A DNA stretch of 10,310 nt from NCBI GenBank assembly GCA_011046405.1, contig DSAR01000497.1:1-10310 (forward strand). Direction: 5' to 3'. This document shows positions 1 to 6,591 of the stretch, piece by piece. The DNA is from Chloroflexota bacterium. Lineage in GTDB: Bacteria; Chloroflexota; Anaerolineae; B4-G1. Within the stretch, counting starts at the first letter, position 1, and each line of letters opens with the position of its first letter. The translations under genes and the position numbers were made by a program. Below the pieces are notes generated by a model. It was not told where the DNA came from. It saw only the letters and a program-made list of their open reading frames with translations, and searched no databases.

Positions 1-217
1 GCCCATTCGTTTGATTCCTAATTCGTTGTCGTGCTTTTGCTCACGAGACACTACAGCGAATGGAGAATGGAACGAATGATCGCCTCGCGCAGCCCATTCG
101 TTTGATTCCTAATTCGTTGTAGTGCTTTTGCTCACGAGACACTACAACGAATGAAGAATGGAACGAATGATCGCCTCGCGCGGCCCATTCGTCTGATTCC
201 TAATTCGTTGTTGTGTG
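1..217. repeat. Tandem 91-base palindromic repeat, 2.4 copies
   Basis: Copies begin at 1, 92 and 183; the third breaks off near 217. Copies 1 and 2 differ at about four positions. Each unit is itself an imperfect palindrome: an arm containing CATTCGTTTGATTCCTAATT, then CGTTGTAGTG, a loop near CTTTTGCTCACGAGA, then the reverse-complement arm CACTACAACGAAT and GGAACGAATG. In copy 2 the inner 13 bases of the arms pair perfectly (ATTCGTTGTAGTG with CACTACAACGAAT). The unit ends in a short CGCCTCGCGC spacer. The array lies just downstream of the last gene of the operon. It is not a CRISPR array, because the whole 91-base period is conserved and there are no unique spacers. It may be a genome-wide dispersed hairpin repeat; what it does is unknown. 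Confidence 0.93.
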
Positions 218-268
218 CCAGAGTCACCGTTTTCCAAGAACGCTTCTTATTTTTCCCTGAGAGGAGAA

Positions 269-1378
269 TCAGGGCGTACCCCGCATTCCAGTTCTAACTT
301 TGTCCGCGATCTGGAGGAGGGATTCGGCAGTGATAATTTGTCGAACACCATATTCTCTGGCTCGCTCACGAAAGTCGTGCTTAACTCTGTTATCCTGTTG
401 GCTGGTAACGAAAAAAGTCCGTGCAAAAGTGCCAAATCCGGTACGGATCGCCTGAAGTTTATTCAGCGTCGTTTGACCTCCAAGACTTCCCGACTTGCAC
501 TCAATGATGGCCAGTTGCCCTTTGCGAGTCGTCAACACATCCAGTTCGTTCTCGACTTCCCTTAGACACAGACCAGACTGCACATCGTCGAAATGCCCAC
601 TGCTTTCAAGTAGTACGCATACCAGAGCTTCCAACCACTTACCAGTGAGGAAAGCACGACCCTTCTCTCTAACTTCCCAATCAGTGCCTGTCTGGGTGAC
701 AAGCTCATATTGAGCCAAAATGTCAACGATACCTCTGTTAACGAGACTGTCTTGCACTTTGTCCTGCCCTTGATGACTGATAGCTCTACCGAAAGCCTCC
801 AATGTGTCCACGCACTGGGGCCAAGTAGAGGCGAATTCACGAGCAATGTCATAAGCAATCTCAGGAAGCGCATGCTTTTGAGTGCGTTTTTGGTCTATCT
901 GCTTGCCATTCGCCCGGAAGTAGACAGATACAGTCAAACGACCAGCAAGATCAAACCTCTCTTCTTGTCTTTGTCCTTCAGAGAACCACACCAGCTTCTC
1001 GTTTGCTGTATCCACGTAAAGGGTAGTTACACCAACATTCTGTGCTGCCAAATATGCTCCAACCGACATGCACTTGGTGCCGCCTGTAAAGTTAACCACC
1101 ACATCATCCGGCAATCCCTCTTCGATCAAGCCTGCCACAAGTTGCCGAGTCTCGGCAATGCCATAAGCTCCTACTGCAGGTTCAGCCGAATGCACGTCTA
1201 GATCCCCCTTTAGTGCATTGACGGTATCTTGCCAAGCCCTGGCAAAGCGAGAAACAGCCACATCGGCGTCTGTCGAACGGACCAGCCATATCTTATCAAA
1301 ATCTGCGCCTTTTTGAAACACAGGAATGATGTTCTGCATTCGCTGCGCACTGACTAGTGCAATCATTGTCTTTGCCAT
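269..1378 (-). CDS. Card1/Can2-like CARF + PD-(D/E)XK nuclease (DUF1887 family)
   Basis: Protein of 369 residues, close to the usual size of Card1. The N-terminal half is a CARF fold that would bind cyclic oligoadenylate (cA4 in studied relatives); its family signature VNFTGGTKCMSVGAY covers about residues 95-109. A winged-helix-like middle follows. The C-terminal half is a PD-(D/E)XK nuclease: E250 in GKWLEAL, then ENELDVL with D280, and IIECKSG with E293 and K295. Studied relatives cut single-stranded DNA, nick supercoiled DNA and, in some cases, cut RNA once cA4 binds. The start chosen is ATG at 1378, with AAAGGAG at 1386-1392 seven bases upstream. A GTG at 1382-1384 in the same frame is too close to that site. 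The Shine-Dalgarno sequence overlaps the stop of the preceding RAMP gene, so it is the last cistron of the operon. It is the expected receiver for the signal made by the Cas10 in this operon. Whether it is closer to Card1 or Can2 cannot be told by eye. Confidence 0.9.
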   Translation of the reverse strand: MAKTMIALVSAQRMQNIIPVFQKGADFDKIWLVRSTDADVAVSRFARAWQDTVNALKGDLDVHSAEPAVGAYGIAETRQLVAGLIEEGLPDDVVVNFTGGTKCMSVGAYLAAQNVGVTTLYVDTANEKLVWFSEGQRQEERFDLAGRLTVSVYFRANGKQIDQKRTQKHALPEIAYDIAREFASTWPQCVDTLEAFGRAISHQGQDKVQDSLVNRGIVDILAQYELVTQTGTDWEVREKGRAFLTGKWLEALVCVLLESSGHFDDVQSGLCLREVENELDVLTTRKGQLAIIECKSGSLGGQTTLNKLQAIRTGFGTFARTFFVTSQQDNRVKHDFRERAREYGVRQIITAESLLQIADKVRTGMRGTP

Positions 1379-1390
1379 TTTCACTCTCCT

Positions 1391-2452
1391 TTACGGCACT
1401 TCTTCCAGTGGCGCATCCCGATTTTTGCGAAACCAATCCTTCGGTGGATACGCGACATCCTCTTCCATCGTCGGATCCCAAGTCCAGATACGCCGCAGGT
1501 CGGACAAGCTCTCTTGTGAATTTGCATAAACCTGGTGATAGCGTGTCCGCAGACGCTCGATTCCTGTTGCCATCGCCTCGTCCTCCAACACGCTCACGCT
1601 ACCACCCAACTGCCGGTAACGGTCCTTGCGATCCATTCGTTCCCAGCGGATGACCTCAATCTTGGCACTACCCAATCCCACCGGCTTGCCCATCCCCACC
1701 TTGTGGCACATCTCCGGTTTCAACACCAGGGCAAAAACCAGCAACGCTAATTCGTCGTCGGTCAGATTTGTGTAATCCACGCTGAATTCAAGGACCGCAC
1801 CAGGCTTGATGGCCTCAACAGTCTTATTGTAGCGGCTTTTCTCGGTCGTCGTGCGCGGGCCAAGCGGGCGATGATAATAGAACTTGCGGCCTCGCATTAC
1901 ACCACGTTGTCGCGGATCCTCGTACCAGGCTTGATGACGCGGCTTAGGTGCCATCAGAGTCTCAATAGTCAGCCATTCCACATCCACCTCGGCCACAGGC
2001 CGGGCATCCTCCAACCCCACTTTGCCCAAGAATGGATTGCCGCCGCTCAGCGAACCGAACACGCGGCATGCCGGACAGAGATATTTCTCGCTCTCGCAGT
2101 GCTCAAAACCACGCGGGATGCGATAGGAGATCGGCGGACGGCCACGGTAGTCTACCTTTCCCCGGCGCGGTTGAGGGAGGGTTAGACAAGACCCACTGAC
2201 TGCCTCAGCCACGCTACGGATCACGCCCTTCAGCGAACTGCCCGGCAGCAGAGGCACGCCATCCGGACCGCGCATTAGCTCCAATTCGGCGTGGCTGCGC
2301 CTGGGCACCTCTTGCGTCTTGGAGGTGAATAGATGGGTTCGGGCTGTCAGGCGACAAAAGAACTGCCCGCTGTGCTCCTGGAAACGATCGTGCGTAATCG
2401 CCCGTTCTCTTGGCCCCGGCCTCCCAAAGCGAACAAAGTCATAGGGATTCAT
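1391..2452 (-). CDS. TIGR03986-like RAMP (Cas7-like) subunit of the type III-D complex
   Basis: Protein of 353 residues, the largest Cas7-like protein here. It opens with NPYDFVRF (2-9), resembling the start of the TIGR03986 CRISPR RAMP family. The RAMP core shows LPGSSLKGVIR (69-79), CxxC-type cysteines C119, C126 and C129 in HCESEKYLCPACRVFG, a GRKFYYH motif (188-194) also seen in that family, and the glycine-rich RNA-contact loop GMGKPVGLGSAKI (253-265). About 85 residues follow the glycine-rich loop, rich in charged residues, ending in a tryptophan/proline segment. No aspartate stands at the usual Csm3 cleavage position before the PGSSLKG motif, so it may bind crRNA without cutting. The gene starts at ATG 2452, overlapping the end of the Csx19-like gene by 14 bases, with a GGGAGGGAG ribosome site. 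By position and size it could match the Cas7 with an insertion found in III-Dv complexes; the family call is from remembered motifs. Confidence 0.82.
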   Translation of the reverse strand: MNPYDFVRFGRPGPRERAITHDRFQEHSGQFFCRLTARTHLFTSKTQEVPRRSHAELELMRGPDGVPLLPGSSLKGVIRSVAEAVSGSCLTLPQPRRGKVDYRGRPPISYRIPRGFEHCESEKYLCPACRVFGSLSGGNPFLGKVGLEDARPVAEVDVEWLTIETLMAPKPRHQAWYEDPRQRGVMRGRKFYYHRPLGPRTTTEKSRYNKTVEAIKPGAVLEFSVDYTNLTDDELALLVFALVLKPEMCHKVGMGKPVGLGSAKIEVIRWERMDRKDRYRQLGGSVSVLEDEAMATGIERLRTRYHQVYANSQESLSDLRRIWTWDPTMEEDVAYPPKDWFRKNRDAPLEEVP

Positions 2453-2924
2453 TGTTTGCTCCCTCCCGTTTCATCTCTATATACCGCCAGAAAACCAACC
2501 GGCCATGGCCATCTCGATATTCCTCTACCAGCAGTTTGACGTCACCCTGCCCAGGAACGCAGCGGTAATCCAGCGTCTGGCCCAGGCGCGGATTGGTTTC
2601 ATTCCAGCAGTAATACTCCATCGAGTCTGACGAATGTGCCTCCAATGTCTGTGCAACCAGGCCAGTGGGTGGCCTCTGATCCGCCTCGCCAGCAAAGACA
2701 GTGCGATAGATGCCGTCCACTTGTTCCCAGCGCAATTCGAACGCCTGACAGAAGATACGTCCTTTGGGCCATTGGGTCACGTCAATTGACTCCCGGTCCG
2801 GTGGAGGAAAATCAGTTTCTGTCAGGCTTTCGACGATGCTGTAGCCCGCCTGAGAGCGTATGGCTTCTAAGACAGTCTGCAGCGTCAGAGCGTCCAACTC
2901 CCCGGTATATACTTGAACGTTCAT
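2439..2924 (-). CDS. csx19: Csx19-like protein (TIGR03984 type), type III-D accessory subunit
   Basis: Protein of 161 residues. Segments recalling the Csx19/TIGR03984 family are GRIFCQAFELRW (55-66), an aromatic patch EYYCWNETNPR (103-113), and a C-terminal stretch from DYRCVP (119-124) through EEYRDGHGR (134-142) to FWRYIEM (145-151). Csx19 is found almost only in III-D loci and is a structural subunit near Cas10 in the III-Dv complex of Synechocystis. There is no nuclease motif, signal peptide or membrane segment. The start ATG overlaps the stop of the upstream Cas7 gene as ATGA, and the 3' end overlaps the next RAMP gene, so translation is coupled on both sides. The call rests on size, III-D context and motif resemblance; if wrong, it is an unassigned small subunit. 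Confidence 0.6.
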   Translation of the reverse strand: MNVQVYTGELDALTLQTVLEAIRSQAGYSIVESLTETDFPPPDRESIDVTQWPKGRIFCQAFELRWEQVDGIYRTVFAGEADQRPPTGLVAQTLEAHSSDSMEYYCWNETNPRLGQTLDYRCVPGQGDVKLLVEEYRDGHGRLVFWRYIEMKREGANNESL

Positions 2925-3877
2925 CGCCGCCCTCCCCCGCGATAGCGCCTCATCGCTTCAGGCATCGAATAACCTTGCACGCGGTTGACCCACCGCTCCG
3001 CGATCTGCGCCCACGGGAAGGAATCAAGTGGAAAAATCGCTGTTGTGCGCACGCCGTTAGAAGTCAGTTCACCCTCGAAGGGCACACTGATCTCGTCAGG
3101 GGTAGTTATCCCATAGGCTTCAGCTTCGTCGAACAGCGAACCGACACCCCGCAGCGGCAAGTGTCCATCATCTATCTGGGGAGCCTTGGGGCCGAGAAAG
3201 TCCAGCCGCACGTCCTTGACCTCACCGCGCGCCTTGCCCAACCCCCGGCTCTTGCCCATCCCGATGCGGATCAGACCGTCTTTCAGATCCTGCAGCAAAA
3301 AGCCCACGAGCGCTAGTTGCCACAGTTCAAAGTTGCGCAGGTGCAGCGTGGTGGCAAAGGTGCCCTCGGTGATAACCTCTAGCTCGAACTTGGCCCCGTA
3401 GGCCGTCCCGCCGGTAAAGCGGTCGATGCCCACGCCATCGCGGCGCTGTGGTTGGGACGGCTCTCCAACGGCATAGGCGTCAGTGGTAGCCAGCCGGCCG
3501 GCCATCCATGTTGAACCGAACAACTGACAGATCAAGCAAGAATCCCGGTAAGCGGTTGGTGTGTCCAAGCCGTTTTCCCCCTCATCTTTACGTTTGTCAA
3601 AACACGCGCTACAAGAAGGCTCTGGATCATCTTTCTTGGCGAACGGATCACAGGCGGCCTCCGGGGTAAAAGTACGGGCGATGCGCTCGGCGTGGCTGCG
3701 CAATACCCCTTTCAACGACGATCCGGGCAGATAGACTTCCCAATCTCCATTGCGTAGGACGGTCACAAAAGCCATGTCCGGCCCGCTCACCGTTGCAATC
3801 CCCGACTTGATCAGCACCGGTCCATCCGGCCTGATGTGCAGATCGATCACGCACTCGTTGACCAGTTGTTTGAACAT
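2921..3877 (-). CDS. Csm3-like Cas7 RAMP with cysteine-rich insert
   Basis: Protein of 318 residues, a backbone subunit that would hold crRNA and perhaps cut target RNA. The core has LPGSSLKGVLR (50-60), RRDGVGIDR (145-153) and the glycine-rich loop GMGKSRGLGKARG (206-218). Between them lies an insert with C76, C89, C92, C114 and C117 that could bind zinc. The motif SGPDMAF places D34 just before the PGSSLKG motif; it is a candidate for the Csm3 cleavage aspartate but sits about three residues off a simple alignment with the neighbouring Cas7. The last nine residues are arginine- and glycine-rich (RRYRGGGRR). It starts three bases after the preceding gene, with GAGGAGG upstream partly inside that gene's end, and its stop overlaps the Csx19-like start. 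Confidence 0.88.
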   Translation of the reverse strand: MFKQLVNECVIDLHIRPDGPVLIKSGIATVSGPDMAFVTVLRNGDWEVYLPGSSLKGVLRSHAERIARTFTPEAACDPFAKKDDPEPSCSACFDKRKDEGENGLDTPTAYRDSCLICQLFGSTWMAGRLATTDAYAVGEPSQPQRRDGVGIDRFTGGTAYGAKFELEVITEGTFATTLHLRNFELWQLALVGFLLQDLKDGLIRIGMGKSRGLGKARGEVKDVRLDFLGPKAPQIDDGHLPLRGVGSLFDEAEAYGITTPDEISVPFEGELTSNGVRTTAIFPLDSFPWAQIAERWVNRVQGYSMPEAMRRYRGGGRR

Positions 3878-3880
3878 CCG

Positions 3881-4687
3881 TTATTCCTCCTCCCTCAGTA
3901 ACGTGCTGAGATGGGTCTTGATGAATTCATCGACAGGTTCTTCTATCCAGCGGCGTTCTAGCAAATAAGTTTTCAGTGTCTCTGGATCACTCAAATCCAC
4001 TTTCTGCGCCATGACCTCTTCCAGGTGACAGCGACCCAAGCCTCGGGAGCGGATGCCGCCCAAAGGGATCATACCGCCAATGAACTCTTGCAGCCCCATG
4101 GCGACCAACTCCAAGTCGCGATCACTGGGGTTCTCCAGCAGCAGGGTAAAATCAAACGAGGTTTGCGGCGGCACAACCTCAAAGTCGAACTTGATCCCTT
4201 CGCGGGCACGCTCGCTGTCGCGGTCAATGCCCACCCCATCGCGGATCTGGGTTGGCACCTCGGGTAGTTCGCGCCATATCTTTGAAATCGGCGCGTCGTG
4301 GAATAGTGCCACGGAAGCCAGGTGAGTTGTCCCAAACGTGCGGCAGGTATCGCACAACACCTTATCCAGCAATGCCAGCATTTCCACCTCCTCTAATTGC
4401 CGATCTTTGGTTCGCTCCCGCAGTTGGTTGGCGCAAGCACCGTCGGCGTCGCTCAGACCACAGGTATGTAATCCTGGGATGTTCGGCACGATGCGCTCCA
4501 CGGCGGCGCGAAACGCACCTTTAAGGGATGAGCCGGGGATGAAAGGCCGGCCTTCTCCATCGCGGATGATGGGGCTGTCGGTCACGGTTGTTGCGCCGCG
4601 TCCACCAATGTGCAGCGCGGTGTCCATTACAATGCGCCCGGTGATGCGGTAGCGGGCGCGAAGTTGGGCTCGATTGAGATCATTCAT
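3881..4687 (-). CDS. Csm3-like Cas7 RAMP with conserved cleavage aspartate
   Basis: Protein of 268 residues and the clearest Csm3 relative here. LHIGGRGA (25-32) is followed by TDSPIIRDGEG with D37 at the position of the aspartate that cuts target RNA in Csm3, then IPGSSLKGAFR (50-60). C76, C85, C112 and C115 form a probable zinc site, IRDGVGIDR covers 148-156, and LGGIRSRGLGRC (209-220) is the glycine-rich RAMP loop. It should line the crRNA-target duplex and cleave target RNA at regular intervals. The start is ATG 4687; AAGGAGA lies about six bases upstream, inside the last codons of the preceding small ORF. The RRDGVGID-type motif and cysteine insert shared with the next gene suggest the two are paralogues. 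Confidence 0.92.
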   Translation of the reverse strand: MNDLNRAQLRARYRITGRIVMDTALHIGGRGATTVTDSPIIRDGEGRPFIPGSSLKGAFRAAVERIVPNIPGLHTCGLSDADGACANQLRERTKDRQLEEVEMLALLDKVLCDTCRTFGTTHLASVALFHDAPISKIWRELPEVPTQIRDGVGIDRDSERAREGIKFDFEVVPPQTSFDFTLLLENPSDRDLELVAMGLQEFIGGMIPLGGIRSRGLGRCHLEEVMAQKVDLSDPETLKTYLLERRWIEEPVDEFIKTHLSTLLREEE

Positions 4688-4689
4688 CG

Positions 4690-4902
4690 CTATCTCCTTA
4701 TCATTTCTTCTAGAGTACTTTGAAGTCGTTCTTGCCAGAACTCTGGCAGATACTGACGCAGATCACGGGCCAAACCTATATCGGCGTTGATAAACTCGTC
4801 ATCGCCTACACGATTCTCCAGCCAAGCGACATACATTTCGGCAATCTGATCTCTATATTTGTGTTCCGTACCTGGATCAGGCCAAGGGATGAATCGCGCC
4901 AA
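4690..4902 (-). CDS. Small unknown ORF, possibly the severed C-terminal part of the HEPN gene
   Basis: About 70 residues if started at TTG 4902, acidic and probably helical, ending ERLQSTLEEMIRR. I do not recognise it. It is in exactly the same frame as the HEPN gene upstream: after that gene's TAA (4954-4956) the frame stays open for 87 codons to TAG at 4690-4692, with no ATG or GTG before the TTG. The TTG has a GGAAGAG directly against it, with no usable spacing. It may therefore be made by readthrough, by reinitiation, or not at all. Its end carries the ribosome site of the next cas7 gene. A free-standing small protein remains possible. Confidence 0.42.
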   Translation of the reverse strand: MARFIPWPDPGTEHKYRDQIAEMYVAWLENRVGDDEFINADIGLARDLRQYLPEFWQERLQSTLEEMIRR

Positions 4903-4953
4903 CTCTTCCGGTGGTTGGAATGAATCTGGATCGTCTAAAACGTCCTGTAACTC

Positions 4954-5682
4954 TTATACAATATGTTTCCACAAGCTTTCCCTTCGCCCCTCATCAAGAC
5001 GCTTCCATAGAGCCTCCCAAAGCGCAGTGAGGCCCTCCTGGCTTGTTCCTCTGCCATCCGTGAAGGCATCCAGTACTTTATGGGCGTATTCCAAAACAGC
5101 GTTATCGGATGCGTTCAGAAAATGGACTGTCTGTTGTACTGCTGCACTATCCGTCGTTTGCGTGGCATAGGCAAATAGGTCAACGATATCTGTGAGGTAC
5201 GCGGTCTCCACACGACGTTTGTACACTTCTAGACCTGACCTCACCAATTCCAACGCTTCCCCAGGTGTAGCGAACTCCATATCAGGGTGGGCAAAAGCAT
5301 TGCGCTTGACCCTAAACTCACTCTTAACTTCTCCAGGCACGTCAAGCTTCATTCTCTTACACGCCTCCAAGAGTTGGTGATCGCTCACTCCCCGCCACTG
5401 TTTCTGGATGATAGAAGATTTCCATTTGTCGAAGGCATCTTCTGAGTGAGTCTCCTCGCTAATATCAATAGCCCAACGCTGATATGCCAGAAAGTCAAAG
5501 CCGAATCTTTCCACAACTCTGCGGAAGTAAAGTATAACACCACACCACGCCATAACTACTGCCGCGTTGTTCGCACCGGCACCAAAACATCTTCGTGCCT
5601 CCTCAAGATAACGACGCACATCAGGTTCCATAGCGGAATCGGCTATTGCATCGAACTCTTGCAGCAGCGTCGTATCTGGCAC
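4954..5682 (-). CDS. HEPN-domain protein (candidate ribonuclease) inside the cas operon
   Basis: Protein of 242 residues, mostly helical. A helix around 22-60 (LEEARRCFGAGANNAAVVMA) resembles the first helices of HEPN/DUF4145-type domains. VKRNAFAHPD carries R127, N128 and H132, the RNxxxH form of the HEPN active-site motif. About 100 residues of unassigned helical sequence follow. No CARF domain is visible, so it is not an ordinary Csm6 or Csx1. The start chosen is GTG 5682, four bases after the upstream stop, with AAGGAGA at 5692-5698. A longer frame from ATG 5733 would overlap the previous gene by 47 bases and lacks a ribosome site. The ATG at 5690 is out of frame and closes after 15 codons. 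HEPN proteins are commonly metal-independent RNases or toxins; here it could be a second effector, a toxin guarded by the complex, or a structural subunit. Activity is inferred from the motif only. Confidence 0.72.
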   Translation of the reverse strand: MPDTTLLQEFDAIADSAMEPDVRRYLEEARRCFGAGANNAAVVMAWCGVILYFRRVVERFGFDFLAYQRWAIDISEETHSEDAFDKWKSSIIQKQWRGVSDHQLLEACKRMKLDVPGEVKSEFRVKRNAFAHPDMEFATPGEALELVRSGLEVYKRRVETAYLTDIVDLFAYATQTTDSAAVQQTVHFLNASDNAVLEYAHKVLDAFTDGRGTSQEGLTALWEALWKRLDEGRRESLWKHIV

Positions 5683-5686
5683 TGAA

Positions 5687-6133
5687 TCATTTCTCCTTCT
5701 TGGGAAGTGGACTCCAGTACAAACTATGGGCAACCAAGTGTTTCACAAACTCATTGACCAGCTTGCAGTGCAACTCATCCAGCGCCGGCTTTTCAGAGAC
5801 TTTGGGTGGCGGGGGACCGGCTTGTTGACATAGGTTTTCGGCATCCTTTCGCAAATCGCGCAATGCTTTCTCCATCTCCACCCAATAGTCCCGCACATCC
5901 AGCCTCCCGGCCCGCTCTGCCTTCTCTCCCTGGTGCCGGGTAAACTTTTGGATGTCGGTAAAGCGGTGGGCACTGCGCACTACATCAGCCAGGCCGTACA
6001 GTTGGGCGCTCGTGATGCGGCGGGGCAACAAGTCACGGCGGCCGTCCACAAATTTGGCTGCCTCTTTTTGCGAGCGGTCGCTCCAGATCGCTACCAACCG
6101 TCGCACCGTGAGTGTGTAGGCCAGATCTTTCAT
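5687..6133 (-). CDS. Cas11-like small subunit, second copy (Csm2-like)
   Basis: Protein of 148 residues, helical and rich in charged residues, the right size for a type III small subunit that coats the middle of the crRNA-target duplex. It aligns end to end with the gene before it: QLYGLADVVRSAHRFTDI (44-61) matches QIRGLETVAHTTDKVSDV there, RDLRKDAENL (92-101) matches its RDDARDI region, and LVNEFVKHLVAHSLY (125-139) matches LIREYLKHLVAHFEY. The C-terminal motif recalls the end of Csm2. A proline-rich stretch (107-110) precedes the last helix. It starts at ATG 6133 overlapping the previous stop as ATGA. Small-subunit assignment is inferred from size, position and fold, not from a confident family match. 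Confidence 0.68.
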   Translation of the reverse strand: MKDLAYTLTVRRLVAIWSDRSQKEAAKFVDGRRDLLPRRITSAQLYGLADVVRSAHRFTDIQKFTRHQGEKAERAGRLDVRDYWVEMEKALRDLRKDAENLCQQAGPPPPKVSEKPALDELHCKLVNEFVKHLVAHSLYWSPLPKKEK

Positions 6134-6591
6134 CCGCTTTCCTCCCCTTTTCTGTACTCAAAGTGCGCGACTAGGTGCTTGAGATACTCGCGGATGAGCC
6201 GCAGGTGCACCTGTCGTTCCAGATCAGCATCTTCATCCGGCAGTGGATATTCTTGCTTTATCTGAGCGGCTATATCTCGTGCATCATCCCGGAGTCCTTC
6301 CAGGACTGTGAGCAACTCGCGCCCGATGCCCTCTCTGGCCCACTTGTTACGCTTTTCGTCACGCCCCACGCGCAGCTTGAGCCAGTTGGTGACATCGGAC
6401 ACCTTGTCTGTGGTATGGGCCACCGTTTCCAATCCTCGGATCTGAGTTTTGTCCAGACTACGTATCCGCACCAAAGTCTCAGCCTGAGTCTTGGATCGAG
6501 AAACGTAGGAATCACTTTTCTCTGCGATAGCGTGCGCCCGCGCTACGCGCCGCGCGATTTCTCTCGCTCGTACGCTCATCTCTTGACTCAT
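6130..6591 (-). CDS. Cas11-like small subunit, first copy (Csm2-like)
   Basis: Protein of 153 residues, almost all predicted helix, with a basic N-terminal half and the C-terminal motif LIREYLKHLVAHFEY (132-146) shared with the next gene. The place directly after csx10, and the size, fit the Cas11 small subunit of type III-D complexes, which bridges Cas10 to the Cas7 backbone. The start is ATG 6591, which overlaps the csx10 stop as ATGA and has GGAGGAAG upstream. An upstream GTG/ATG-like extension to 6609 would bury that ribosome site and is not preferred. Together with its neighbour it forms a tandem diverged pair. Confidence 0.7.
   Translation of the reverse strand: MSQEMSVRAREIARRVARAHAIAEKSDSYVSRSKTQAETLVRIRSLDKTQIRGLETVAHTTDKVSDVTNWLKLRVGRDEKRNKWAREGIGRELLTVLEGLRDDARDIAAQIKQEYPLPDEDADLERQVHLRLIREYLKHLVAHFEYRKGEESG

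Noticed and set aside
1..217. Possible CRISPR array
   Set aside because: The full 91-base period is conserved between copies, with no unique spacers, and the unit is palindromic throughout.
255..274. CCCTGA/TCAGGG hairpin at the stop codon of the nuclease gene as an intrinsic terminator
   Set aside because: The six-base stem is followed on the minus strand by an A-rich, not T-rich, run, so it lacks a terminator tail.
215..1201. Plus-strand frames opposite the CARF nuclease gene
   Set aside because: They have no ribosome site or recognisable domain and mirror a strongly supported minus-strand gene; the same holds for the other plus-strand frames across the operon.
5645..5690. ATG at 5690 overlapping the second small-subunit stop as ATGA, as possible start of the HEPN gene
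   Set aside because: Its frame closes after 15 codons; the GTG at 5682 is the in-frame start with a spaced ribosome site. A frameshift here cannot be excluded.
6130..6591. RxxxxH (REYLKH) in the first small-subunit copy as a HEPN active site
   Set aside because: The arginine is replaced by asparagine in the paralogue, and the surrounding pattern fits the Csm2-like C-terminus better.
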